In this document: positions 1 through 9,181 of the stretch, in pieces
Layout: each line of letters begins with the position of its first letter
Numbering within the stretch: position 1 is the stretch's first letter
Assembly (NCBI GenBank): GCA_902493385.1
Contig: CABUPO010000004.1
Location: 1-64,000 of the forward strand
DNA from: an uncultured Lachnospiraceae bacterium
GTDB lineage: Bacteria > Bacillota > Clostridia > Lachnospirales > Lachnospiraceae
Direction of reading: 5' to 3'
Length of the DNA: 64,000 bases
The notes under the pieces: generated by a model
Told to the model about the DNA's origin: nothing
Databases searched by the model: none
The model's input: the letters and a program-made list of their open reading frames with translations, nothing else
Position numbers and translations under genes: made by a program

Positions 1-74
1 GACTATGCCAAAATACGTCTTTTAATGCGTCCTTTGACGTACTCAAATGCCTCAAACCCGCATAAACACTGGAT

Positions 75-1568
75 TTATTTATCCAAGCTCTTCATTGTCG
101 GGAAGAATAATACATCCCTTATCGCAGCAGAATCCGTAAGCAGCATACACATACGGTCAATACCATAACCAATACCGCCCGTCGGAGGCATACCAATCTC
201 AAGAGCATTCAGGAAATCCTCGTCCGTATGATTTGCTTCCTCGTCGCCCTGAGCAAACTGCTCTTCCTGAGCTGCGAAACGCTCCCTCTGGTCGATTGGG
301 TCGTTAAGCTCAGAATATGCATTAGCCATTTCCCAGCCGTTCATAAAGAACTCAAAACGCTCCACATAGTCCGGATTGTCCGGCTTCTTCTTGGTAAGAG
401 GTGATATCTCAACCGGATGGTCCATAACAAATGTCGGCTGTATAAGATGCTCCTCAACATATTCTTCAAAGAACAGGTTAAGGATATCGCCCTTCTTATG
501 TCTTTCCTCAAATTCAATATGATGCTCTTTAGCCGCTGCCCTTGCTTCTTCAAGAGAAGATATCTCATTAAAATCAACTCCCGAATACTTCTTAACAGCA
601 TCAACCATAGTTATGCGTTCAAACGGCTTGCCAAGGTCCATCTCTACACCATTATATGTTATTGTAGTCGTACCTAAGACCTCATTTGCAACATGACGGT
701 ACATGTTCTCCGTCAGATCCATCATTCCATTATAATCGGTATATGCCTGATAAAGCTCCATAAGGGTAAACTCAGGGTTATGTCTTGTATCTACACCCTC
801 GTTACGGAATACCCTTCCAATCTCATATACTCTCTCAAGGCCGCCTACAATAAGCCTCTTAAGATATAATTCAAGCGATATTCTAAGCTTGAAATCCTCA
901 TCAAGCGCATTAGAATGAGTAACAAACGGTCTTGCCGCCGCACCACCGGCATTAGCCACAAGCATCGGCGTCTCAACCTCAATAAAGCCCTGGGCATCAA
1001 GGAATCTTCTGATTGAACTTATTATCTGAGAACGCTTGACAAACGTATCCTTAACCTCCGGATTAACAATAAGATCCACATACCTTTGTCTGTATCTGAG
1101 GTCTGTATTAGTAAGTCCGTGATACTTTTCAGGCAGAATCTGAAGACTTTTAGATAAAAGAGTAATCTCTGCTGCCTTTACAGATATCTCTCCAGTCTGC
1201 GTCTTAAATACTATACCTTTTATTCCTATAATATCGCCGACGTCATACTTCTTAAAATCCTTATATTCATCCTCACCAAGCACGTCGCGCTGTACATAAC
1301 TCTGGATTGTACCCGTCTTGTCAGATATATGGCAAAACGAAGCCTTGCCCATAACACGCTTCGACATAATTCTTCCCGCAACGCTTACCTCTTTGCCCTC
1401 ATAATCTTCGTAGTTATTCTTAATATCCTCTGAATGTGCTGAAACATCATATTTTGTAATCTGGAACGGATCCTTTCCGTTGGCCTGAAGGTCTGAAAGC
1501 TTGTTCCTTCTCACCTTAATGAGCTCGTTAATATCCTGTGTTCCCTGTCCTTTATTCTGCTCTGCCAC
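75..1568 (-). CDS. lysS: Lysyl-tRNA synthetase, class II
   Basis: Charges tRNA-Lys with lysine in the cytoplasm. The 497 residues match the family length. An OB-fold anticodon-binding domain occupies about residues 55-160, followed by the class II catalytic core. Motif 2 is visible as RVFRNEG followed by RHNPEFT, and motif 3 as GIGYGIDRMCML near the C-terminus. The start is GTG (MAEQN) with AAAGGAAG upstream; no better ATG exists. It lies 38 nt downstream of greA on the same strand, the usual Firmicute greA-lysS unit, so it is probably transcribed from the greA promoter. No T-box leader is visible before it. Confidence 0.97.
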   Translation of the reverse strand: MAEQNKGQGTQDINELIKVRRNKLSDLQANGKDPFQITKYDVSAHSEDIKNNYEDYEGKEVSVAGRIMSKRVMGKASFCHISDKTGTIQSYVQRDVLGEDEYKDFKKYDVGDIIGIKGIVFKTQTGEISVKAAEITLLSKSLQILPEKYHGLTNTDLRYRQRYVDLIVNPEVKDTFVKRSQIISSIRRFLDAQGFIEVETPMLVANAGGAAARPFVTHSNALDEDFKLRISLELYLKRLIVGGLERVYEIGRVFRNEGVDTRHNPEFTLMELYQAYTDYNGMMDLTENMYRHVANEVLGTTTITYNGVEMDLGKPFERITMVDAVKKYSGVDFNEISSLEEARAAAKEHHIEFEERHKKGDILNLFFEEYVEEHLIQPTFVMDHPVEISPLTKKKPDNPDYVERFEFFMNGWEMANAYSELNDPIDQRERFAAQEEQFAQGDEEANHTDEDFLNALEIGMPPTGGIGYGIDRMCMLLTDSAAIRDVLFFPTMKSLDK

Positions 1569-1606
1569 TTCTATACTTCCTTTCGGTACATAAAATAGTA
1601 TTAAAA

Positions 1607-2089
1607 TTATCTTTCTTTTCTACTGTCCAGAATCTCATATTTGAACATACCGGCCTGCGTCTCAACATCAATAACATCTCCGGCTTTATGTCCAATCAAC
1701 GCTTTTCCTACAGGAGATTCGTTAGATATCTTACCCATAAGAGAATTAGACTCTGTAGAACCGACAATCTTATACTCTAATTCCTCGCCATCCTCAAGGT
1801 CTTTTATAGTAACAGTCCATCCGATATTAATTGTACCGGCTGTTGATTCGTCTTCATCAAATACTTCTGCATTCTTAAGTATTCTTTCTATCTCTTCAAT
1901 TCTTGCTTCTATTCCTGCCTGTTCCTCTTTTGCAGCGTCGTATTCTGCATTCTCAGAAAGGTCTCCCTGCTCTCTTGCTTCTTTAATCTTTCCGGCAACC
2001 TCTTTACGCCTTACCACCTTAAGGTTATGAAGCTCCTCCTCTAATGCAAGCAAGCCCTCGTGTGTCATAATATTTTTCTTTTCAGCCAT
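1607..2089 (-). CDS. greA: Transcription elongation factor GreA
   Basis: Rescues backtracked RNA polymerase by stimulating cleavage of the nascent 3' end. The 160 residues are standard length. The N-terminal antiparallel coiled coil (about residues 10-75) carries the tip sequence LSENAEYDAAKEEQ with its acidic residues. The C-terminal FKBP-like domain includes SPVGKALIGHKAGD. GGAGG lies 9 nt before the ATG. It is the first gene of the greA-lysS unit, downstream of a consensus promoter. Confidence 0.97.
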   Translation of the reverse strand: MAEKKNIMTHEGLLALEEELHNLKVVRRKEVAGKIKEAREQGDLSENAEYDAAKEEQAGIEARIEEIERILKNAEVFDEDESTAGTINIGWTVTIKDLEDGEELEYKIVGSTESNSLMGKISNESPVGKALIGHKAGDVIDVETQAGMFKYEILDSRKER

Positions 2090-2132
2090 AACGATACAAC
2101 CTCCATAATATTCAAGTGCACATATTGAATGT

Positions 2133-2161
2133 ATTATAGACTAATGTAACTTTATTGTCAA
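2133..2161 (-). promoter_or_regulatory. Consensus sigma-A promoter for greA-lysS
   Basis: On the minus strand TTGACA (2156-2161) and TATAAT (2133-2138) are separated by 17 nt, a perfect consensus match. It lies about 45 nt upstream of the greA start codon. This is strong sequence evidence for a constitutive housekeeping promoter. Confidence 0.85.
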
Positions 2162-2284
2162 ACGTAAATCTTGTAACAATTCTGTCAAATTTGTATGATA
2201 GCATGTTTTTAAATTTATATAATTCGCTGTAAACCACACCAAAATTTACTGAAGCGGATTTATAAAATAAAGGGAGGTAATATT

Positions 2285-4825
2285 TTGAAAAAAAAGTACT
2301 TAAAACTGCTGTTTAGCGTATTTATTCTTATGTTTGCCACTGTATTTGCATATTCATCCAAATATTCAAACGCACAGGCCAAAAGTTCATTTACGGTAAA
2401 CACATCCACAAAGCCATGCAATAGCTCTTACAAAAAAGCTGCAACATACAATCAGAAAACAAAGCATTATTATATGCTTAGATCGTATCTTGAAAAGCTC
2501 GAAAAAAAGGGCGGCGGTACGCTTATACTGAACAAGGGTACATATAAGATTCCATGTACTCTTTATGTTCCGTCAAATGTAACCATACGTCTTAAAAATG
2601 GAGCATCACTTAAAAAGACATCCAAAACCGGCACCAAAAAACTTGCGCCGGGCAGCAGCATATTTGAGCTTGTTCCGCCGTCAAAGGCTTCTCTTTCGGG
2701 GAAAGTCAAAAAATATGCCGGCTCGTCTAACGTAACCATAACAGGCGAAGGCTCCGCTTCTATTAACATGAATTTTGTAAAAGGCACATGCGGAATAGCC
2801 TTAGGGCACAACAAAAAAGTTACTATATCAGGAATTACATTCAAAAAAATGTACGGCGGTTCATTTATAACAGCTGCGGCTTCAAAAAATGTTTCAATAA
2901 AAAATTGTACTTTTACTGACAGCAAAACAATCAAGGCTGAAAAGGGACGCTATGCAATAAGGCTTGAGATTCCGGACAGTAAAACAAAAGCATTTCCATA
3001 TACATGGAGCAAAACAGACAACACCTTCAACAATAATATCAAAATAACTAATAACACATTTAACAACATATGTTCTGCAATTGGAAGCGTAAAATATACA
3101 GAAAAAGTATACCACACAGCTGTGAAAATTAATGGCAATACGTTTTCATCATTAAACGGCAATGCAATAAGAGCGCTTAACTGGTCCGGCAGCACAATAA
3201 GCTCCAATACATTTTCCAACATAGCCGGCGGTACCGGCTCTTACTGCGGAATATATGCAAGCGGTATAAAAGAAATCGTTATAGCTTCCAACAGATTCGA
3301 TTATGTTGCAAGGCCAATATATTTTGCTCCTGCCGTCAACTCAGGCGCCGGCAAAAAATACGCCATAACATACAACGTAATTGATGCAGCCGCAATCTCA
3401 CACATGGAGACGAACATTGTAACTAACGCAAAAGAATATTATGTAATGTCGCAGTCCACAACAAGTCCAAGCAGCGCTGTAAGGTTATTCTATTTTACCG
3501 ACAGCACCACCAAGGACTATACTATTACAGCCGGCGGCGAACCATATTTAGGACATTATACTGACAATTCACGTTATAACAGCTACACCAAAGACTATTT
3601 CATGTTCAAATCATATCTTGAACAGCTTGAAAAAGTCGGAGGCGGTACGCTTACTGTTATGCCGGGTTCATATTCTATTACTAATACTTTATATGTTCCT
3701 TCTAATACAAAGATTATATTTAAGGATGGCGTAAATATAACAAAAGGCGCATATACCGGATTTGACCCTAAAATATACGCCCCTTCGCTTTCAATGTTCC
3801 AGCTTGTTCCTCCTGCTTACTCACAGGCGACCGGCTCATTAAGCGGATATAACGGCGCGCATGATATAAGCCTGATTGGCGAAGGCACAGTAAAGATTGA
3901 TATGCTCTTCTATGACTGCGCTAAAACAATCGTTATGGGGCACAACTCTAATATACTTATACAAAATATTCAGTTCTATAATTACATGGGACATCATTTT
4001 ATAGAGCTGGACGCATCAAAAAATGTAACTATAGAGAAATGTTCATTTACAGGAAGCCGTTACACAAGCGATGCAAACGACCATAAAGAAGCTATCAACC
4101 TTGATACTCCTGATAAGAATACCGGAGGCTTCAACCAGATATGGACCAGCTATGACAGAACGCCTAATGACAATATCATCATAAGAGACAACACATTCAC
4201 TGATGTGCTTCGCGCAATCGGAACACATAAATATTCCGTATCTCCTCTTGACGGAGCCACACAGCTGTATCACAACAATGTTCAGATACTTAACAATACA
4301 ATAACCAACACACACAGCTATGCAATACGTTCTATCAACTGGAAGGATTGTATAATAAAAGGCAATACAATCAATAATGTTAATAACGGCGATACGGTAG
4401 CAATACTTATGAGCGGTACAGTTAATCCTACCATCACTGAAAATACAATTAACAAAGCGCTTCGTCCAATTGCACTTAATACAACAAGCAACGCTGATTC
4501 ATCCCTTCCTGACAAGGCTTATCCTGCAACTCATACAATTCTTGATTCTGAAGAAGCTACAGGAAAAAATATATCAGACATGCTTAATAATATGCTGATT
4601 GATATAAAAGGCGATACTGAAATCCGCTACTATGTAGGAGGCAATAATAAGGCAACAAGCACCAAAACCTTAATATACAAATATGACAGCGAGCATATCA
4701 GATACACTTATGCAACGCCTTCTCCTACGCCTACTAAAACGCCTGAGCCAACCCAGACGCCCGCTCCTTCGCAGACGCCAGAAGCAAGCGCATCACCACA
4801 GCCTTCACAATCACCTCAACCGTAA
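2285..4825 (+). CDS. Secreted protein with two tandem right-handed beta-helix domains
   Basis: 846 residues. A signal peptide covers about residues 1-33, with cleavage probably after NAQA. Two homologous right-handed parallel beta-helix (pectate-lyase-fold) domains follow, at about 50-395 and 430-790. Each opens with SYLE(K/Q)LEK.GGGTL, then TLYVPSN, then a GEG strand and repeated N(N/K).(I/F) turns. This is an internal duplication. The last 35 residues are a P/T/S/E-rich tail, possibly a wall-spanning or glycosylated linker; no LPXTG or SLH domain is visible. The start is TTG, with GGGAGG 7-8 nt upstream and no competing ATG. It is monocistronic, ending in a strong terminator. A pectin or glycan lyase or hydrolase is possible, but I cannot identify catalytic residues, so the substrate is open. 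Confidence 0.85.
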   Translation: MKKKYLKLLFSVFILMFATVFAYSSKYSNAQAKSSFTVNTSTKPCNSSYKKAATYNQKTKHYYMLRSYLEKLEKKGGGTLILNKGTYKIPCTLYVPSNVTIRLKNGASLKKTSKTGTKKLAPGSSIFELVPPSKASLSGKVKKYAGSSNVTITGEGSASINMNFVKGTCGIALGHNKKVTISGITFKKMYGGSFITAAASKNVSIKNCTFTDSKTIKAEKGRYAIRLEIPDSKTKAFPYTWSKTDNTFNNNIKITNNTFNNICSAIGSVKYTEKVYHTAVKINGNTFSSLNGNAIRALNWSGSTISSNTFSNIAGGTGSYCGIYASGIKEIVIASNRFDYVARPIYFAPAVNSGAGKKYAITYNVIDAAAISHMETNIVTNAKEYYVMSQSTTSPSSAVRLFYFTDSTTKDYTITAGGEPYLGHYTDNSRYNSYTKDYFMFKSYLEQLEKVGGGTLTVMPGSYSITNTLYVPSNTKIIFKDGVNITKGAYTGFDPKIYAPSLSMFQLVPPAYSQATGSLSGYNGAHDISLIGEGTVKIDMLFYDCAKTIVMGHNSNILIQNIQFYNYMGHHFIELDASKNVTIEKCSFTGSRYTSDANDHKEAINLDTPDKNTGGFNQIWTSYDRTPNDNIIIRDNTFTDVLRAIGTHKYSVSPLDGATQLYHNNVQILNNTITNTHSYAIRSINWKDCIIKGNTINNVNNGDTVAILMSGTVNPTITENTINKALRPIALNTTSNADSSLPDKAYPATHTILDSEEATGKNISDMLNNMLIDIKGDTEIRYYVGGNNKATSTKTLIYKYDSEHIRYTYATPSPTPTKTPEPTQTPAPSQTPEASASPQPSQSPQP

Positions 4826-4840
4826 CATAATCAGAAAAAC

Positions 4841-4884
4841 AAAAGGCTCCGCTTTAACGCACATACGTTAAAGCGGAGCCTTTT
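4841..4884. terminator. Bidirectional intrinsic terminator
   Basis: A 19-bp perfect stem (arms 4841-4859 and 4866-4884) with a 6-nt loop. A-run and T-run tails sit at the two ends of the stem. It lies between the converging beta-helix gene and the pyruvate oxidoreductase gene and can serve both. Confidence 0.92.
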
Positions 4885-4915
4885 AATTATATTAAATATT
4901 ACTATCTGATTGATT

Positions 4916-7900
4916 TTACTTGTAAAGCTCAACAAGCTTCATAAGGTGCTCATAGCGAGCCTTTGCTGCTTCCTCATTCTTAGCAAAGAGTTCATCAGCA
5001 CGATCAGGGAATGCTCTCTTAAGACGTGAGTAACGTGTCTCATTATTGAGGAATGCCTGATACTGGCTGTAATCTCCTTCCTTAGAAGTAAGTGTGAATG
5101 GATTCTTGCCTTCTGCCTTAAGCGCAGGGTTGAATGAGAAGAGATTCCAGTAACCAGCTGCAACAGCTAACTTCATCTCATCCTGGCAATGATTCATTCC
5201 ACCCTTAACTCCGTGAAGCTCACAAGGTGCATAACCGATAATAAGTGATGGACCGTTATATGCCTCAGCCTCTTTGATAGCCTTAACTGCCTGTGCCGGA
5301 TTAGCTCCAAGCGCTATCTGAGCAACATATACATAACCGTAGCTCATCGCTATCTCTGAAAGCGACTTCTTGCCTACTTCCTTACCTGCTGCTGCAAACT
5401 GGCAAACCTCACCGATATTAGAAGCTTTAGAAGCCTGCCCTCCTGTATTAGAATACATCTCTGTATCAAATACCATGATATTAACATTCTCACCTGAAGC
5501 AAGAACATGATCAAGTCCGCCGAATCCGATATCGTATGCCCATCCGTCGCCACCGAATATCCAAACGGATTTCTTTGAAAGGTAATTCTTCTTATCAAGA
5601 ATTTCAGCCGCCTTAGTACATCCTGCTGCTGCATTCTTCTCAAGAACTGCAATAAGCTCATCAGCTGCCTTTGGATTAGTCATTGTATCGTCCTTTGTCT
5701 CAAGGAACTTATCAATAGCTTCCTTAGTAGCTGCATCCGTCTTATCTGATTCTTTCATATCCATAAGCTTTGCAATCTGCTGATCGCGGATTGTCTTCTG
5801 TCCAAGATACATACCAAAACCATGCTCGGCATTATCCTCGAACAATGAGTTAGCCCATGCAGGTCCCTTATTGGAATCCTTGTTAACTGTATATGGACAT
5901 GTTGCTGCAGGTCCACCCCATATAGAAGAACATCCTGTAGCGTTAGAAATATACATCTGCTCACCAAAGAGCTGTGTTATAAGTCTTGCATATGACGTCT
6001 CAGCACATCCTGCACAGCTTCCTGAGAACTCAAGGAGCGGCTGGTTGAACTGTGAGCCGATAACTGCCGGCATCTCATCAGCGCAAGGCTTCTTGCTTAC
6101 GTTAGCAACAAGATAATCAAATACAGGCTGCTCAGCGCTCTGTGTATCCTGAGGAACCATCTTAAGAGCTTCTCCTGCCTTAGGACATACAGTTACACAC
6201 TCGCCGCATCCCATACAGTCAAGAGGAGATACGCTCATTGCAAACTTGTATTCTTTTGCCTTTGGATTCTTAGCATCAGCTGTCTTGATATTATCAGGAG
6301 CTGCTTTAACTTCTTCATCTGTAAGAAGATATGGACGGATTGTAGCATGTGAACATACAAATGCACAGTTGTTACACTGAACACATGACGCAGGATCCCA
6401 CTCAGGAACCATAACTGCTGTTCCACGCTTCTCGTATGCTGAAGCTCCAAGCTCAAACTGTCCGTCTGCTATATCAACAAACCTGGAAACAGGAAGGCTG
6501 TCGCCATCCATGAGTCCGATAGGATTCATAAGCTCTTCTACCATCTTAACAGTAGCAGGGCGTCCCTCAAGCTTAGCTGCCGGTGCATCCGGTGCAGGAT
6601 TCTTCCATGACTCAGGAATCTCTACTTTGTGAACTGCGTCAACACCTGCGTCTATAGCATTCCAGTTCATCTGAACAACGTCGTCGCCCTTCTTGCCGTA
6701 TGACTTCTTAGCTGCCGCCTTCATATACTCAACGGCATCATCGATAGGCATTACATTAGCAAGCTTGAAGAATGCTGACTGAAGGATTGTATTAGTACGT
6801 TTACCCATACCAATCTCGATAGCCTTATCAATAGCATTAATTGTATATAACTGAATATTGTTATCAGCGATATACTTCTTAGCTGCTGCAGGCATATGCT
6901 TGTCAAGCTCTTCGTCTGACCACTGGCAGTTAATCATAAAGATTCCGCCCGGCTTAACATCCTGAACCATCTTATATCCTTTAACAACATATGATGGATT
7001 GTGGCATGCAACAAAGTCAGCCTGATTAATATAATAAGGGCTCTTAATCGGCTTATCGCCAAAACGAAGATGAGATATAGTAATACCTCCGGTCTTCTTT
7101 GAGTCATACTGGAAATATGCCTGAATATATTTATCTGTATGGTCGCCAATAATCTTAGTTGAGTTCTTGTTGGCGCCAACTGTTCCGTCACCGCCAAGAC
7201 CCCAGAACTTGCACTCAACAGTACCTGGCGCTGAAGTAATAGGAGCCGGCTTAACCTCAGGAAGGCTTAAATTAGTTACATCATCTTCAATACCGATTGT
7301 AAAACGTGCCTTTGGCTCATCCTTCTTAAGCTCTGTATAGATAGCAAATACTGATGACGGAGGGGTATCCTTTGATCCCAGTCCGTAACGTCCGCCTACA
7401 AGAGTAATATCTGAAAGTCCTGCTTCACGAAGAGTAGCAGCAACATCAAGATAAAGCGGCTCGCCAAGAGAACCTGGCTCTTTAGTTCTGTCAAGAACTG
7501 CAATCTTCTTCGCTGTCTTAGGTATAACCTTAAGAAGCGCCTCTGAAACCCAAGGACGATACAGACGAACCTTGATAAGACCAACCTTCTCACCTGCTGC
7601 TGTAAGGTAATCAATAACCTCTTCGCAAACGTCGCAGATTGAACCCATTGCAACGATAACACGATCTGCGTCCTCAGCTCCATAATAATTAAACAAATCA
7701 TAATCTGTTCCGAGCTTTTCATTAACCTTCTTCATATACTTCTCTACTACTGCAGGAAGCGCATCATAAACTGAGTTACAAGCCTCACGATGCTGGAAGA
7801 AAACGTCGCCGTTCTCATGAGAACCACGCATAGCAGGCTTCTCAGGATTAAGCGCATGCTCACGGAAAGCTTTAACTGCATCCATGTTGCACATTTCCTT

Positions 7901-8473
7901 AAGATCTTCATAATCCCACTTTTCAATCTTCTGAATCTCATGTGAAGTACGGAAACCATCAAAGAAGTTAAGGAAAGGAACCTTTCCTTCAATAGCTGCA
8001 AGATGTGCAACAGGACTAAGATCCATAACTTCCTGTGGATTAGTTTCACACATCATAGCGAAACCTGTCTGACGGCATGCATATACGTCACTATGATCAC
8101 CAAAGATATTAAGAGACTGGGCAGATACTGTACGCGCTGATACGTCAAATACGCAAGGCAGCTGCTCGCCTGCTATCTTATACATGTTAGGAATCATAAG
8201 AAGAAGACCCTGTGATGCGGTAAATGTTGTTGTAAGCGCACCAGCTGCAAGCGAACCATGAACTGTTCCTGCTGCACCGGCCTCAGACTGCATCTCAACA
8301 ACCTTAACCTGATTACCAAAAATGTTCTCCTGTCCCGCTGCTGACCACTGATCAACAAAATCAGCCATAGGACTTGATGGAGTGATTGGATAGATTCCGG
8401 CAACTTCTGTATACGCATAAGCGACATGTGCTGCTGCCTGATTTCCATCCATAGACTGTTTTGCTCTGGACAT
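4916..8473 (-). CDS. nifJ: Pyruvate:ferredoxin (flavodoxin) oxidoreductase
   Basis: Oxidatively decarboxylates pyruvate with CoA to acetyl-CoA and CO2, reducing ferredoxin or flavodoxin; central to fermentation and H2 production in anaerobes. The 1185 residues match the single-chain homodimeric form. In order: N-terminal pyrimidine-binding domain (AYAYTEVAGIYPITPSSPM), domain II, the gamma-like domain containing GLGGDGTVGANK, an inserted two-[4Fe-4S] ferredoxin domain (CVQCNNCAFVCSH and CMGCGECVTVCPK), then the TPP domain with CAGCAETSYARL and GGDGWAYDIGFGGLDHV. AAGGAGG precedes the ATG. It is monocistronic, with its own promoter and a shared terminator. Its reduced ferredoxin could feed the hydrogenase implied by hypAB (inference). 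Confidence 0.97.
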   Translation of the reverse strand: MSRAKQSMDGNQAAAHVAYAYTEVAGIYPITPSSPMADFVDQWSAAGQENIFGNQVKVVEMQSEAGAAGTVHGSLAAGALTTTFTASQGLLLMIPNMYKIAGEQLPCVFDVSARTVSAQSLNIFGDHSDVYACRQTGFAMMCETNPQEVMDLSPVAHLAAIEGKVPFLNFFDGFRTSHEIQKIEKWDYEDLKEMCNMDAVKAFREHALNPEKPAMRGSHENGDVFFQHREACNSVYDALPAVVEKYMKKVNEKLGTDYDLFNYYGAEDADRVIVAMGSICDVCEEVIDYLTAAGEKVGLIKVRLYRPWVSEALLKVIPKTAKKIAVLDRTKEPGSLGEPLYLDVAATLREAGLSDITLVGGRYGLGSKDTPPSSVFAIYTELKKDEPKARFTIGIEDDVTNLSLPEVKPAPITSAPGTVECKFWGLGGDGTVGANKNSTKIIGDHTDKYIQAYFQYDSKKTGGITISHLRFGDKPIKSPYYINQADFVACHNPSYVVKGYKMVQDVKPGGIFMINCQWSDEELDKHMPAAAKKYIADNNIQLYTINAIDKAIEIGMGKRTNTILQSAFFKLANVMPIDDAVEYMKAAAKKSYGKKGDDVVQMNWNAIDAGVDAVHKVEIPESWKNPAPDAPAAKLEGRPATVKMVEELMNPIGLMDGDSLPVSRFVDIADGQFELGASAYEKRGTAVMVPEWDPASCVQCNNCAFVCSHATIRPYLLTDEEVKAAPDNIKTADAKNPKAKEYKFAMSVSPLDCMGCGECVTVCPKAGEALKMVPQDTQSAEQPVFDYLVANVSKKPCADEMPAVIGSQFNQPLLEFSGSCAGCAETSYARLITQLFGEQMYISNATGCSSIWGGPAATCPYTVNKDSNKGPAWANSLFEDNAEHGFGMYLGQKTIRDQQIAKLMDMKESDKTDAATKEAIDKFLETKDDTMTNPKAADELIAVLEKNAAAGCTKAAEILDKKNYLSKKSVWIFGGDGWAYDIGFGGLDHVLASGENVNIMVFDTEMYSNTGGQASKASNIGEVCQFAAAGKEVGKKSLSEIAMSYGYVYVAQIALGANPAQAVKAIKEAEAYNGPSLIIGYAPCELHGVKGGMNHCQDEMKLAVAAGYWNLFSFNPALKAEGKNPFTLTSKEGDYSQYQAFLNNETRYSRLKRAFPDRADELFAKNEEAAKARYEHLMKLVELYK

Positions 8474-8541
8474 TTTTATTAATCCTCCTTAAATATTTTA
8501 ATACAAACAGATAATTGTAAATTATCCGTCACCTGATTTTA

Positions 8542-8570
8542 ATTTTAACACTTTTAAATATGCTTGTAAA
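8542..8570 (-). promoter_or_regulatory. Promoter of the pyruvate oxidoreductase gene
   Basis: On the minus strand TTTACA (8565-8570) and TAAAAT (8542-8547) are 17 nt apart, about 70 nt upstream of the start codon. It shares the 317-nt divergent intergenic region with the GntR promoter. The rest of that region is AT-rich and shows no gene. Confidence 0.7.
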
Positions 8571-8665
8571 GGCGAAAAATCTCATTAATTCATCACAAAT
8601 CTGCATATTTTTCCTTACTATCAGAAACTTAATACATGTTTATTTCATAAATTTTAAAATTATAC

Positions 8666-8719
8666 TTGACAAATTATTCTAATTATACTATTGTATTATT
8701 GTATTAATCACATAATACA
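8666..8719 (+). promoter_or_regulatory. Promoter and putative GntR operator dyad
   Basis: TTGACA (8666-8671) and TATTGT (8689-8694) are 17 nt apart. Directly after the -10, at the predicted start of transcription, lies the inverted repeat TGTATTA-N6-TAATACA (8700-8719). A dyad there, upstream of a YtrA-type GntR gene, is where an autorepressor would bind. The dyad and promoter are seen directly; the binding protein is inferred. Confidence 0.6.
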
Positions 8720-8790
8720 GCTTGTCGTTATTAAGTTCAACAGGTACATAATGTAAAATCGTGCCGCACTGAACGGAAAGGGGGTAACTT

Positions 8791-9153
8791 ATGTCGTGGG
8801 AACTTACATCTGACAGACCTATATATCTTCAGCTGGCTGAACATATTAAAATTGATATCATATCCGGAAAATACCAGCCTGGAAGCAAGATTGAATCTGT
8901 ACGCGAGCTTGCAATTGAAGCTTCTGTTAATCCTAACACGATGCAGAAAGCAATGTCCTATTTAGAACAGACAGGTCTTATATATTCTAACAGAACAAGC
9001 GGCCGTTTCATTACTGAAGACGAGCAGAAAATAATTTCTCTGAAGCAATCACTGGCTGATATGTATTGTACAGATTTTATTACAAAAGTAAGGGACATAG
9101 GATATAATGATAACGATATAAAGGAAATTGTCACACATAATTTACAACAGTAA
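8791..9153 (+). CDS. GntR-family regulator, YtrA type
   Basis: A 120-residue transcriptional repressor. The N-terminal GntR winged helix-turn-helix (about residues 8-75) has the typical PIYLQLAEHIKIDIISGKY and NPNTMQKAMSYLEQTGLI. Only about 45 residues follow, so there is no effector-binding domain; this defines the YtrA subfamily, which controls adjacent ABC exporters. GAAAGGGGG lies just upstream of the ATG. It is the first gene of a three-gene operon with the ATPase 28 nt downstream, and is probably autoregulated through the dyad at 8700-8719. Confidence 0.9.
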   Translation: MSWELTSDRPIYLQLAEHIKIDIISGKYQPGSKIESVRELAIEASVNPNTMQKAMSYLEQTGLIYSNRTSGRFITEDEQKIISLKQSLADMYCTDFITKVRDIGYNDNDIKEIVTHNLQQ

Positions 9154-9181
9154 TGATTAATTAATGCAAGGAGGGTATTAT

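Noticed and set aside
1569..1606. Possible T-box leader before lysS
   Set aside because: Only 38 nt separate greA and lysS, with no T-box sequence or terminator; lysS is simply the second gene of the unit.
4683..4871. Plus-strand frame in the tail of the beta-helix gene
   Set aside because: Frame-shifted reading of the P/T/S tail, running into the terminator.
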